Shown one piece after another: positions 47,181 through 58,899 of a stretch of 64,000 nt of DNA. The DNA lies in NCBI RefSeq assembly GCF_000002235.5, contig NW_022145609.1:9369551-9433550 (forward strand). Reading direction: 5' to 3'. Each line of letters opens with the position of its first letter. The first letter of the stretch is position 1. Position numbers and translations under genes: made by a program. The notes below the pieces were generated by a model that worked only from the letters and a program-made list of their open reading frames with translations, searched no databases and was not told the origin of the DNA. The stretch is from Strongylocentrotus purpuratus (Eukaryota; Echinodermata; Echinoidea; Camarodonta; Strongylocentrotidae).

Positions 47181-48740
47181 TGTCAATATCACAGAAACAC
47201 AGAGAGTGAATAGTGAAGTCCAATATTTAATATTATCAATTCCCTTCTATGTACACATATCAAAAAAGATTGTGCTTGTACTTTTAGTAATATCCATTGC
47301 TATATATCCTGGTATGACGGAGCAGCTTGGAATGGCCTGTGATCTGATTCCAGTACCCAAATATTGTGAGAGATTATTGAAAAGAAAGTCGATTATGCCA
47401 TCTATCAAATTATAGGCAATGTACTTCCTCCTTGTGGGATAACACCGCTAATCAGAGGGTGGCGAGAGCAACTGAGGTATGATGAAGTGTACCGCGCGAA
47501 GTGAAATAGATCAGAGTTTTGATGATACGTTTGTGGTAGAATGTACTTTGTGAATCAGTCATGTTCTACATGGACAAAAGGACACCAGAACAGGCTATTT
47601 TGATCATCACACAATTTCCACGCCATGACGCGGAAAAGCCGAGTATGACTTTTTTGTACAAGGTTATTTCCGCTTTCCAGGCTAATCGTTTTCTAAAAGG
47701 GCCACAGCTGAAATAACAAATACATCAACCTGTGATATCGATAATTGATACTTTGGTTGTATCCATGTCTATGAAATGAAATTAATCTGCAAATTCAATC
47801 TTCATCAAAGTTATTATAAATAACAATCTATTGAAATGATTCTGTACGATCCAAGAATATTCACACGACAGAACTTTTGCCTCCATCAAAGGTACTATGT
47901 TCCATTTGCAGGCCCAAAAAAAATGAAAAGGTAAAATTCCAACGGTGTTTGAAAGACAATACTAATTTAAAACTTCCATCAAAACGAAAGGGCTTGAAAA
48001 TATATTTCAGGGGGAAAATAACGACCATTAGTTGTCGAATCGAATTAAGTTATTGCAATGTCTGATTTTCAGACCCTTTTACCGAATGGTCGTCCGTTTT
48101 ATGCTGCACACAAATTTAATCAGTTTAATTTTGGCCATAATTTTGGCCATTACAGGTAGTGGGTTATTGATGCTGACAAATTATAATGTACTTGTACCTA
48201 TAACAGCTCATTTGATGTGTGTTATTACCAAATAAAAAGTCAGTCAGTCACTCAATAGTGTCTGACAGTGAAGTCTAGAAGGTAAAAGGGTTTCCTTGCA
48301 TAATTTGAATACTAGGACACTGCTAATGTTTAAATTACACAGATAGGGCATACATGACATATTCATAATTCTTGCAAGGTTCTACAGAATTTGATGTCGG
48401 CTGCAAAAGGGACATATAGTATCTTTAAACGATTTCATATTTGTATAATTCTAGAACAGCGCTCTTAAATTTTCGGTCCTCATTTTAAACAGTTCAACCG
48501 ACCCTGTGTCTAAGATCACGTTTAATAAAAGGAAAAACTAGACTTTACATCTACTTTCTTAGTTAAACCAGATTTTGGACAAAAGCCAAAACCCAGTGCC
48601 GGGCATAATTTTCAGTAGAATACGGGAAGAAGGTTGTAACCTTTGAGTCATTACCTATTCAAATGAATATCCATGGATTTGAGAATAAATGGAAAAGGTA
48701 AAACATTCATCTATGGTCTATTGATAGTACCAAAATATTG
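47181..48740. other. Presumed upstream region of the receptor; no gene seen
   Basis: Contains the unresolved 5' untranslated region and promoter of the receptor gene. AT-rich, short non-convincing reading frames only. Confidence 0.4.
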
Positions 48741-48759
48741 TGAATAATGTGGACTGCGA

Positions 48760-48845
48760 CCTGGGTCCCGTCTTAGGATGAGTTGCGATTGATCCAAATC
48801 AATCGCCAGTCCCTCGATCAATCGCAAGTTTGCAGTCTCCTTTAT
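48760..48845. repeat. Fragment of a GCGATTGAT palindromic repeat
   Basis: GTTGCGATTGATCCAAATCA followed by further ATCAATCGC words forms a small inverted repeat. Similar words (GTTTGATCAAAATCAATCGC) recur at 52253-52273. Probably ends of a short DNA transposon family. The minus-strand frame across 49052-48711 includes this repeat and is not called. Confidence 0.45.
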
Positions 48846-48849
48846 CTTA

Positions 48850-50093
48850 TGTACAAAGTTGAAATTAATATCAATCGCAAATAAGAGATCCTTGAGATTT
48901 CCCATGTGGAAGATTATCATAGTAGATGTTCCATAAAATGATTGCACACCGAATAAATTAGTTCTCAACTGCATGGCGGCAAAATTCTGATTCCATGCTT
49001 GTGTGTGTATAGTAAAGTTTAACGTTTGATATAAAGTTGTTCCTCTCTTCATATTTTCTATTCATCATAACTAAAAGATTTATCTAATCCAAACAAAACT
49101 TCTAGACAGTTTGTTTTTACTAATGTCACACTGGGTGTCAACTGTACAAAGAAAAATCAAGTAAAGGAATGTCTGTTTTACCGGGGCATGGTCCCTTTGC
49201 ATCCATTGCCTTGTGATAAGGGAATAGCGAACATGTAATTCAGTTGAGGTTTTGTGCTTGGTATGGGTGGTATTGTGTTATCATACCTCCATTGTTAGTG
49301 ATCGGCGAGGCGCTAATTGCTTGTCTGGATAAAGTCTGCAAACCGATCAATACACAATTGCATCGTACTGGGTTTCGTAGGGAAAGCCCCTGTTAAATAA
49401 AACTCATCGGTGTACTTTATAACAGGGACTGAACGTATACTTAAATTGACAGGGGATGAAGGCCCGTGATACTCTTTTGAAAATGAAAAATATTTTGGAA
49501 AGAATACAAGGTGATACAAGATGATTACTTTATCTTTCCCTTACACTCCAGATGTGAATATAGCAATGAAATATAATATGATTGTATTAATATGACCAGG
49601 GGCGGATCCAGCCGGCGTTGATAGCCAAATTGGCTGAATTTGGGGCTTACCTTAGATGTGGCGTAAGCCCAAAGCCGCAATGCTCTATGATAGTCATGCC
49701 CCTAAACCCTACATTAGACGCTAAAATGGACGCCGAATTTTATACGAACCCAGCAGAGAACGATAGACCACTTGAATAACAATTTCCTGCATATCACTGG
49801 GCCCATGATACTTCTATCTGGGTCTCCAATAAGTCTTCGAACCACGTTGTCACTCCTCCCTGACATAGGCGTACAGAAACATTTTCGCTAAAGGAAATCA
49901 CGCCTTTTGAGCAGAATCTGAATCTTTAGGTTTGTTAATCTTCCTACCCGAATATATGACTAATCTGGCATCTCACTCCTCGAGTTTGGGGTGCTGGTCT
50001 CCCGAATATCGAAACTTTAGGTATACATTTCAGGGGCTAGAGTGTCTATATATAGCCCCCTCCCCCGGCCCTCCCCCAATCTGGCCTATCTTC
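48850..50093. other. No gene; isolated hAT-like end at 49598
   Basis: CAGGGGCGGATCCAGCC at 49598 resembles the terminus of the hAT-like elements elsewhere in the window, but I could not pair it with a second end. Otherwise nothing coding. Confidence 0.4.
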
Positions 50094-50587
50094 AATAAAG
50101 GAGAAGTCTATCCTGATATGTTAGTGGTTTGAATAGATGTAGAAAAAAGGAGATAAACAGAACAAAATCGATTGAATTTGGGGAAATGCGATTAATGAAA
50201 AACAAAGAAGCATTTCAGTGATGTATTTTGCGAGGTTTCCTCTTATTTGTCATGTAGTAAAAAAAACAAATATTTTACTTAAAGAATTTTTTTAATCATA
50301 CATTAATCCTCAATATGATGATGGCAAATATGATTTATACAACCCCTGTATGAAGCAAATCTATTCCATCATCAATAACTATAAAAAAAAAAAAGTTTAT
50401 GATATTTTCTGCACAGAGCAAATTGAAAAGGAGATCGCAAAGTGTTGTCAATTAGTGTTTCACTGATAACAGCTTCAGAAATTTAAACTTTTTAGTCGGA
50501 TATTGGTCAACCTTCCACTAATTTGTTTCTCTTATGTTTCTGCTTTAATTGCAACCAACTTAATATCAGGGTTGATTTTCCCTTTAA
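50094..50587. mobile_element. Decayed full-length copy of the 30178 MITE
   Basis: The left end AAAGGAGAAGTCTATCCTGA and right end CAGGGTTGATTTTCCCTTTAA match the termini of the element at 30178-30723 with several changes. Interior words are also shared (GAGTAGAAAAA-like, TTGGTCAA). The TTAA is kept only on the right. Confidence 0.6.
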
Positions 50588-50589
50588 AC

Positions 50590-52010
50590 TTATCCGTTTT
50601 AGTAACTTTGTGTGTCTGCCATTGGGAATTGCGAACTAATGAATTTTTGAATTCAGCGTTATATGGCAATCGGCCAAATTTGACTATTATCACCAACTAT
50701 GTTTGGGTTTTGCACCGTGATGTACCAGTGCACAAGTGTAATGTCAAAACGAGATAGACAGACTGTTGAATGCACTTTAATGAACCTGTGTTAGAGGTCC
50801 ACGTTTTGAAAGAGATACACGATGCTCATGCATTGCATACACAAGTAGTGCTTGTTTCGATTTCTTTCACAAAAGTCCAGTTGGCCCAATTATTTGTGGA
50901 TCGCCTGATTGATTTTAAATACATTTCATTTCTATGCACTTTGCGATTTCATACAGAGCTCAATACCTTTGTATCGAATGATCCTTGTTACTTCTTATCA
51001 GCGCTCAAAATACACGGGGGCGATGGGCGATTCGCATTACTCTCCCATTACCGATACAAACAACGGAAGCTCGCAGTGCAGCTAGTGCGGCCGTCAGCAG
51101 TGGCAAAAGAGGCCTACTGCGCCGGTAGTACCGGTGTGCACGCTGACGCCCAATATATCTGCTGGTGCTGGAGACGATCGCACAAGGACTGAACATGGAG
51201 AAGTTTTTCGTTGTGAAAAGTGTGTATCCTCTGAAATCTGGTTATTCGAAAAGACCAGCAAACAATGTTACTCGAGCAGTAAATCAATATTGAGAAGAAG
51301 AAAGAAAAGAAGAAGAAACTTTAACCCCCCCCCTCCCCCCTTAGGCTGCCAAGTGAAAATGTGATGTGCATAGAAAAATGTCACCATGTGTCAAGACCTA
51401 CACAGTATTAGTAGACGTCAGTAGATGCCAGGAAAACATCACGGGAAAACATCACTGGGGTTCAAAATAGCGCAAAAAAATCGCCTCGCCGCTTTGCGGC
51501 TCGTAGACAATGCTCTGCATGTTAGTAGATGCCAGGAAAAAAAAAATCACTTAATAGCAACAACAAAATTGCCTCGCCACTACGCGGCTCGTGGACGATG
51601 CTCCACATCGTTTTGGGGTTACCCCCCCCCCCCCCACACACACACACACACCCTTAGCAAAACGCTCGATCTGCCCCTGTGTTCTGCAAGGATAGGGTGA
51701 AGACTATAAGTAAAGAAAGAATGTAAATAAGGTTGCTCCGAATAATGAGGAGGACATTATGTGCAGAAAGTCAATTACAGCTATGTAAACAAGTAAATTT
51801 CTAAGAGGGAAAATGCCGACTTAAATAAATGACAGTGATAAACTACCAAGGAATTTAGGAGTTTCATGTGTAACAATTCAATGGAAATTTGTATTAAAAT
51901 AAGAGCCCCCATTCAGCACTAAAAGAGCACCCGTGAGAGGGCTCACGGTGGCTCTTTTTTTTGGGGAAAGCCCCCGTGGACAAAAAATTAATTTGAGCCC
52001 TGCTTCTTAT
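50590..52010. other. No recognisable gene
   Basis: A 140-codon open frame at 50770-51192 (plus) has no motif that I recognise and is not supported. Around 51430-51640 two copies of a short unit with ATGCCAGGAAAA, CGCCTCGCCGC/CTACGCGGCTCG and TGCTC form a direct repeat. A poly-C and CA tract follows. Confidence 0.4.
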
Positions 52011-52013
52011 ACC

Positions 52014-52062
52014 CCCTCTCTCTCTCTCTGTTTCTCTCTGTGTATCTCTATTTCTCTCTCCT

Positions 52063-52101
<39 letters not shown>

Positions 52102-52160
52102 GTCATTCTCTCTATCTTTCTCTTTGTCGTTCTCTCTGCCTGTCTCTCCCTCCCCCACTT
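52014..52160 (+). repeat. TC-rich microsatellite
   Basis: Long imperfect TC/CTCT run. It generates overlapping Ser/Leu open frames in several phases, none of them genes. Confidence 0.9.
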
Positions 52161-52489
52161 TCTTTCGGAGTTACTGTATAATGAGAAAGAGAGGTGAATT
52201 GTGTATTGTCGAGGTGACATTATGATCCTTCACCCCTTCTTATACAGAGTTGCGTTTGATCAAAATCAATCGCAGGTCCTTAAATCCATAGTGTAGTATC
52301 CCTACTGTCATGCTGCCATCTAGTGGCAAGAAGAGTATCTTGGTGTTATTCAATGTACGGAAAGCTACAACACGCACCACGAATAAAATCGTCATATGCA
52401 ACAATCCAAATCATCGCGCAGATCTCTTATTTTGTGTACGCAAGGCAACATTACAACGGCGGCGAGCAGGGGCAGCGATTTCTTTTCAT

Positions 52490-52690
52490 GACCGGGGGGG
52501 GGGGGGGGCGAAATGCGATGGACGAGGGAGCAGTGGCGTAGTGAGCAAAACATTTTTTTTTTTTTTTTTTTTTTTTTTTGGGGGGGGGGGAGGCAGAAAA
52601 AAAATCCGCATCACCACCACTCTTAAATGTTACCTAGGCCCTGGGAACATTTTTTAAAAGTGGGGGGGGGGGGGGGGGGGTGGGGGTGCT
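52490..52690 (+). repeat. Poly-G and poly-T tracts with CAGTGGCGTAG end
   Basis: Two long G runs and one T run, with CAGTGGCGTAGTGAGC at 52531. This looks like part of a hAT-like or related MITE such as that at 24990, but no paired end or target duplication is visible. Confidence 0.45.
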
Positions 52691-52699
52691 AAAGTATTA

Positions 52700-53260
52700 A
52701 CGATCAGGTAGAGCAAAGCAAGGTAAAGTGGAGCGTAAATTTGCGTGGGGTCCAGGGGTAAAGCCCCGGCGGTGTCAAGGGGCGTTTTGGGGAAGATTTG
52801 GGGAGATTTTCCCGATCAAATAGGGTGCTCTGAGGGCTTATCCTTTTCTCTGAACTGCAACAAAACAAAATCCCGTATCAGCTAGATTGACAAGGGTTGA
52901 TTTTTAATGGCATGGCTCATCAAGGGAAGATAGAAGGGGTTTGTAAATCCACATGGACCAGGAAACAGGAAATATTACTTTAAGGTAACAAATTCGGTGG
53001 TAAAATCAAATGTGCTATTCAGCTTCCTTTTTTCCTTTTTTTTAATGAAGAGTGCAAATTGATTATTTTTACATTGTGTGCTTGGAAAATTGTACTTGAG
53101 GAACAATTCCATAATAAGAGACTCATTCCATTGCATAAGATATTACCGAGGTCCTTGATGTTGTAATCGGCGTCGTAGTCATCTTCTTCGTCGTTTTAAA
53201 AAATGTATTTTTTCTCGATTTTTTTTAAAGGCCCACCGTATGCTCCTAAAGACAATATAC
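52700..53260. other. No gene seen
   Basis: Unremarkable sequence between repeats, no coding support. Confidence 0.4.
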
Positions 53261-53264
53261 TGAG

Positions 53265-53271
53265 AGTGAGC

Positions 53272-53305
<34 letters not shown>

Positions 53306-53700
53306 AAGAGAGAGAGAGAGTGAGAGAGAGAAGAGAGAGAGAGCTAATGAGAGAGGAAAAGAGAGAAATGAGAGGGAGAAATAGAGAGAGTGGGAGAGAG
53401 AGAGAGAGAGAGAGCTAATGAGAGGGGGAAAGAGAGAAATGAGAGGGAGAAATAGAGAGAGTGGGAGAGATTGACAGAAAGAGAGAGAGGGAGAGGAAAG
53501 GGGAGTTGACAGAGGGAGAGAAGGCACCGTGAAAGAAAAGAAGACTCCTCCTCCAAATCCCCCCCCCCCCCTCAGTGGTCTTTACACATTTCATCCACAT
53601 AATATAGAGAAAGCCTCCACACACACACAAGCGCGCACTTACACACACACACAAACCCACCTACAGATCCCACACGCAACCCACACACACCCCCACACAG
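53265..53700 (+). repeat. GA-rich microsatellite followed by CA repeats
   Basis: GA/GAGAG run at 53265-53520 including a duplicated block (GCTAATGAGAG at about 53342 and 53413), then C-rich sequence and a CA repeat at 53615-53700. Confidence 0.88.
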
Positions 53701-54340
53701 CTATGCCTCCTCGATGTCCGGACCAACTTTGTCTTCGACGTTAGGAAAAAAAAGAGTTTCTCCGATATGTACCATATTGTTATAAATATTTAGCTATTGG
53801 TTTGCTCGCCTTGTCTTTGCATTTCTTATTTTAGATCTGTATAGATTTTTAAGATAACAATTAACTAATATATGAGTAAGTCTACTAAATAATAAATCAG
53901 TAACAAGATGATTTAAATGTAATCATTACTTGATTCTCAATTTTTTTAACATGTACAAACATTGAATATTATACAAAATATTTCAAAATAATTAAATATA
54001 AAGATAAGAATGAAAAACATAGGAATAATACAGAGACGATGTATTTTAAAAACCCTATTTAGGCTTGGCAAGTTAATGCAATTACAAAATCGGCACCCAT
54101 AGCATAGAGTGGCGTAAACAACCCAAATATTATCCATCTGAAGGCGACGTGTTTATATCCTTTGTGTTCTTAAAAAACACAAAGATCCACTAGAGGATTT
54201 GGTAGCTATTTATTGTATGTACATTAGACAGTTACTTGAATATGCCTCCCCAGTGTGGTCAACATCTATTACTACCAATCAGTCGGGTTTTTTTATGTGT
54301 GTATTTAAAAATAATAATAATAATAATAAAAATATTATGC

Positions 54341-54571
54341 CAATGGCTGACCTAAAAAAGGTGAACCTCACCCCCCCCCCAAACGGAACAAAATGTCAAA
54401 TTTCCAAATTTCAAGACCAAAAAACAAAAAAGTGTCCTCTTACCCCCCCCCCCCCCCGCTTATTTAGCGGCTGGCTGAGTCGTTGCGATTTTTTTGGAGA
54501 CCACAAAAAAAAGTGGGCCTCCCCCCCCCCCCCCCCCCCCCCCCCCCCAAGAAATCCTGGATCCGCGCCTG
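54341..54571 (+). mobile_element. Partial hAT-like MITE copy
   Basis: Reverse-oriented relative of the element at 24990-25621. It shares AATGGCTGACC, AAAATGTCAAATTT, AAGTGTCCTCTTAC, the C runs, GAGTCGTTGCGATTTTTTT and an end GGATCCGCGCCTG at 54571. The other terminus is not recognisable. Confidence 0.65.
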
Positions 54572-54701
54572 CCTCAAGCTCACGCTACAAGTTCAATGCA
54601 CTACACACGTACACCGCGGCCGCTTCGCACACAAATATATGCGCATTGCATTGCATGGCAGCGCGAAAAAATGAAATTGCAACAAATTTATTTTCGTAAA
54701 A

Positions 54702-54964
54702 ATGGCAGCTTCAACGAGCCGATTCGCTTCGCTTGGTGAGGACGAATTGGAAAAAATAATTGATTAAAAAGATTCACCAATGTAGCTGAACACAAAGGAT
54801 TTACAATTTCAGAAAAAATTACAGAAACTGAACTGAGTAACTTTCTTCGATCATTTTATGCGGAGGTTCGTAGACGTAGATCGAATGATAAATTGTACAG
54901 TAGGCCTAGGCCTAAGCGGTCCATGATAACACTGCGATATGGATTTCAGTGACATTTTAAAAAG
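54702..54964 (+). pseudogene. Decayed DUF3504-like first exon
   Basis: An ATG at 54702 begins MAASTSRFASLGEDELEKII, followed by an in-frame stop (TAA). In another frame the block continues with ISEKITETELSNFLRSFYAEV and, nearer the end, MITLRYGFQ-stop-HFKK. The pattern of an N-terminal S-x-RF-x-SL-x-EDEL, then LRxFYAExR and SIRxGLxRHF resembles the N-terminal part of the DUF3504-associated proteins found in many copies in marine invertebrates, some linked to Crypton-type tyrosine recombinases. A good splice donor (AAG|GTGAGT) follows at 54965. A middle segment seems deleted. The family assignment rests on memory of the motif. Confidence 0.55.
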
Positions 54965-55009
54965 GTGAGTGCTTTCGGTTTTGATATTTGTTATAAAAGG
55001 AGTCAATGT

Positions 55010-55108
55010 TGTTTTTGTGTTATTGCATGCTTTATGATTTCTTATTGGATGTATCATGTAAATATAAATAGAAATATCTTGGATACCTGCGAGGTTTGGA
55101 TGTTAAGG
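55010..55108 (+). repeat. Direct repeat A, left copy (right copy 61430-61524)
   Basis: Shares TTGTGTTATTGCATGC, GGAAATATCTTG-like sequence and GAGGTTTGGATGTTAA with 61430-61524 in the same orientation, about 6.42 kb apart. It starts shortly after the splice donor of the DUF3504-like remnant. Confidence 0.7.
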
Positions 55109-55109
55109 G

Positions 55110-55680
55110 ACCCGGGCAAGGAAAGGGTAAAGGTTGCTTAGGAAGAATTAGCCTATAATCTAGGCGGAGTGCCGAGCTTTTTTCTTTGCTGCTAGACTAA
55201 CCCTAAGCAGAACGTCTGATACGGCGAGACTACGAACCGTGAGTCGGCAGAACCCTTCAAGTTAGTGCTAGGGTGTAGATGTTATACGCACGAGCTAGAT
55301 TTTATTTAGTAAGGCAGCAGAAACATTTTTTTCCTGAGAGATATCCACATCGAGGTGAGATGCGAGCCTATATAAGCTGCCATGTTATTGGACGCTGGTC
55401 AATATAAGGAGCTCGGCCTGCCTCCTGCCTGGCAGCTGCACGCTATCCGTGGTCAATGAGCGGGGAGTCAGCGAGCGAGACATAATGCTGAGCTGCCAAG
55501 TCGACGGCGCTGTTTACCAAGTCTAGAGACTGGTCAAGCGACCCGGTGCTAGCTGTGACTTTGTATTAGGTCCATGCTGTGAGGGACTCACCAGATGGAA
55601 GCTACCCTATACTAAAGTTATGTACTAGTAAATTTTTGATTTTCTGTTGATTTTGAACGCCACGATTTGAAGGCTGAAGA
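55110..55680 (+). promoter_or_regulatory. Candidate LTR-like promoter region
   Basis: Less AT-rich than its neighbours, with TATATAAG at 55369-55376 in a promoter-like setting about 1.2 kb before the Gypsy gag frame. It could be the remnant of a 5' long terminal repeat. The matching right copy was not found, so this is weak. Confidence 0.3.
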
Positions 55681-55705
55681 CTAAAACTTCATTATACCTC
55701 TATAC

Positions 55706-56300
55706 AGCTGTATTTTTCTTTTACCCCAATTTATGAAATTATTTTGACAATGATTTATTCCTAATAGATCTAGATAATAGTATACATTCTCAGATTTAAT
55801 AGAATAATAATTTGCCAGTGTTTGTTTTGCGTGACTGCTAAAGCATGTGTATGCTAATATGATTATCAACTAGAGGACCTATACGCCCTTAAGTCATAAA
55901 TGACAGGAATGAGGATTAATGCCCCACAAAAGGGCACTAATATAGCACATCGACACGGTTTTGATCCTGGGGCCTCACAGTTACGAGGCCATTGCTTTGC
56001 CACTGAGCTATGATTGTACGCAACGGGGGCTAGGATAGGGGGCAGTTCCCATAATAAAATAAAAACAAAGAAAATGCAATAAATTATCAATAATTCATTG
56101 CATTTTACCCCGGTCCCCAACATAAAAAAAAATCCTCTGTATGGCCATGCATTATAGCTCAAGGCATGGGCACACAGAAGATTTTTTTCTGTTGGGGACG
56201 GGGGGGGGGGGGGAATCAATGAATTATTGATAATTTAATGCATTTTTTATTTTTATTTTATTTGTGGGAATTATTTGTACTATTATCTAGATCTATTAGG
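55706..56300. repeat. Foldback element with tRNA-like segment
   Basis: The left arm 55769-56137 and the right arm 56174-56300 are inverted copies, with the right arm shortened. Shared words are CTAATAGATCTAGATAATAG, AAATTATCAATAATTCATTG and GTCCCCAACA. The left arm contains, on the minus strand, a tRNA-like stretch (TAGCTCAGTGGCAAAGC, then CTCGTAA, then GGATCAAAACC). Most of the left arm recurs at 62166-62636 in direct orientation. Confidence 0.7.
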
Positions 56301-56583
56301 CAGACACGTAGCCAGAGTTTAAAGTTAGGGGGGGGGGGGGGCACATACATGTAATCGATCGACGTCCTGGGGAGGGGTCTAAAAAAGTTCAACCGATCTT
56401 GGAATTTTTTTGGGGGGCACGTGTCCCTCCCCCCCCCCCCCACCCCCGGTGTCTTCATGCCTGCTATTAGAAATAAATCGTTCTGAAAATAATTCCATAA
56501 ATTGGCGTAAACAAAAAATTACAACGGCGACAGTGTAGTTAATATAATTACTGCCTATTCTATTGTGTAACTGGTTGATTAGT

Positions 56584-58890
56584 ATGATGGCTACTATTGA
56601 GCAAATCAGAGAATTTTCTTCTCTAGGTAGGGAGATCGGGCTCACTGGAAGTGAGTTCAATAATTTCGTGTCGGCTCGTTGTAATGAGGCCCATGAACGC
56701 GAGAAAGAGGCTCATGAATTGCGCTTAGCTCAAGTCAAGGCAGAGCAAACGAAAACAGAAGAGCGCCCTCTTGAGTTTGGTGGTCTACGGTTGAAGGTTT
56801 GCAAATTTGATGAGATGAACACTGATTATTTTGATTCGTACATCACAACATTTGAATTAATGGCGAGTCAACGTGTTCCTGATCATTTGAAGTGTTTGCA
56901 TTTGATTGCCAATTTGACTGGGAAATCACTTGATGTTGTCGATAGGAGAGTGTTGATCGCACTAATTATGGAAAGGTAAATCGAGAGATAATGGAATATT
57001 TCCATTTGACTAAGGAGGGGTATAAGAAAATGTTTTAAAGGTCGGCTAAGCCGAGTAGGGACAAACGCCCCAAACAGTTCGCTGTGAGGATGAAGGGGTA
57101 TTTCGACAAGTGGCTGGAAATGTCGAATATAAAAGAAAATAGCGAGTCTTTGGTTAATTTATTTATGCGAGTGAAAATTTGTAAATTGTTTCCCAGAGAG
57201 GTAGTCGTATTATCGAGAGAGAGGAATTATGGGCAGTTGAATGAAATGATTGGAAGGGCTGAAGTGTACGTGTTTGCACATGGATTGCACACTTTCACGA
57301 GTAATCCTAGAAACGATAGATTCCATCCAAGTCAAAACCAGAAACAAAACCAAAGACATCATCCATAGTCTCTGTCACACAAAACAGACAAGAAAACCCA
57401 GTCTGCTAGTTCAGTGAGATATGGTACTGGTAATGGTACAGGAATAAAGCGTGGCTGTTACACGTGTGGAAGTCCCAATCATTTGAAGCGGAATTGTCCG
57501 ATGATGCCCATAGCTCATTCTGCTCAGGCCATAAGTGTGGAGGACCCTTAATATATTCCATCTGAGAATTTGAAGCGTGATGTGTCGAGTTTGCCATCAA
57601 ATGGGGGTAGACTATTCAGGGTTGATAGGAACTTTACGTTCAGACAATGAGAACCCCAATGGTCAGTCAAAGTCTCTCGGGCATGTCGAGAATTCTGCGG
57701 GTAAATTGTGCTCTGGTTGGTGAATTGATTAAGTCAGAGAATGATTTGGACGTGGTATCACTTGGTATGGCATATGGTGAGGTTGGAGCGACATTGAATG
57801 ATTTGCCAGTTGTTTCGGGTAGATTGTTACCTCTGAATACGCCTGTGTCCGTATTGAGAGACTCTGGTAGTAGTACAAGTGTGGTGAGAACGAGTCTGTT
57901 GAAAGACGATCAGTTCACGGGAGTAGTCCAGTTAGTTAGACTAATCGATGGCAGCGCATAGGGGCGGATCTAGCTTTTTGCCAAGGGGGGGGGGGGGGGG
58001 GTTGTGACCCAGTGGCGGATCCAGGATTTGTCGTTTTACTGTTTTACTTTTTTTCTTCTTCACTTGGCCGCCCAAGGGGGGGGGGGGGTTAAACCGCCGA
58101 AACACCCCCCCCCCCCCCGATGATCCGCCCCTGGATGGTACTCTAAGGCATTTTCCCAGGGCGAACGTAATAGTTGATATTCCCTATTTCACTGGAGAAA
58201 TTGATGCACCTAATTATGTAGACCAACTGTCTGTGTGACGTCATTATTGGTAATGATGTGAAAGGGGCACGTGAGCCCAAAGATCCTGACTTGGAATGGG
58301 TGCCATGTCGTGTTGACAGCGCAGCAAGAGGTTCCTATGTTGAGGTTCCGGTTTCGGACGTCACGAGGTTCAGGTTATGGAAGTTTAGGTTCCGGTTTCG
58401 AAAGTCTAGGTTCCGGTTTCGGAGGTTGATTCTCCAAGTTTGGAGGAAGAGATGGCTTCTAGTTGTTGTGACGTTGGTGCTTGTGAGGTAGAAGTGGGAG
58501 AAGGAGAGGTAGAAATTGAGAAGGTCGAGGAGTGTTTCAGAGGTCTCCCTGACATGCCATATTCTGTACAAAAGGAGTTTGTAAGTCATGTTCAGGTTGA
58601 TGATAAATTGGGTAAGGAATCCCAGGGTAAGGTCAGGAAATTGTGTGTAAATATAAAGATGTTTTAACGGATTTTCCTGAGAAAACTTCCGTGGCTGAAT
58701 GCTAGATTCATTTGACTAGTGACGAACCTGTTCGTTCTCCTCCGTATACCTCAAGCTGTAGAGAGTGAGATTGAGAGAGAGGTTGAGTCGATGTTGAAGC
58801 TAGGAGTGATTTAGCAGTCAGACTCTCCCTATGCGCATCCGATTGTGATTGGGAGAAAGTCGGATCGCCTTAACAAGATAACTGTATTCG
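56584..58890 (+). pseudogene. Broken Ty3/Gypsy retrotransposon gag-protease-RT remnant
   Basis: Gag opens at 56584/56587 (MMATIEQIREF) with a charged coiled coil. It continues across frameshifts into a capsid region (TKEGYKKMF, KGYFDKWLEM, VLSRERNYGQLNEMI) like the SCAN-type capsid of Gypsy elements. A zinc knuckle of CX2CX4HX4C form follows near 57452 (CYTCGSPNHLKRNC). A protease motif (VLRDSGSSTSVV) is at about 57850, and its late part (DVIIGNDV) at about 58240 lies beyond an inserted MITE. The start of reverse transcriptase (SPPYTSS, MLKLGVI, SDSPYAHPIVIGRKSD) appears at 58735-58870 with stop codons, then similarity ends. Sequence at 56521 (ACGGCGACAGTG) may be a primer-binding site. Not functional. 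Confidence 0.8.
57961..58135 (+). mobile_element. hAT-like MITE inserted in the Gypsy protease
   Basis: Starts TAGGGGCGGATCTAGC and ends inverted at CGATGATCCGCCCCTG. A second internal terminus, CAGTGGCGGATCCAGGATTT at about 58011, suggests one element nested in another. The flanks, GATGGCAG before and GATGGTAC after, are a possible degraded duplication. The protease reading resumes on the far side. Confidence 0.65.
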
Positions 58891-58899
58891 ATCCCGGCA

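Noticed and set aside
48711..49052. 113-codon minus-strand frame
   Set aside because: Runs through the GCGATTGAT repeat fragment and shows no domain.
50770..51192. 140-codon open frame as a host gene
   Set aside because: No motif, no splice context and no protein-like conservation that I can recognise.
51894..53660. Ser/Leu- and Arg/Glu-rich open frames
   Set aside because: Translations of TC and GA microsatellites.
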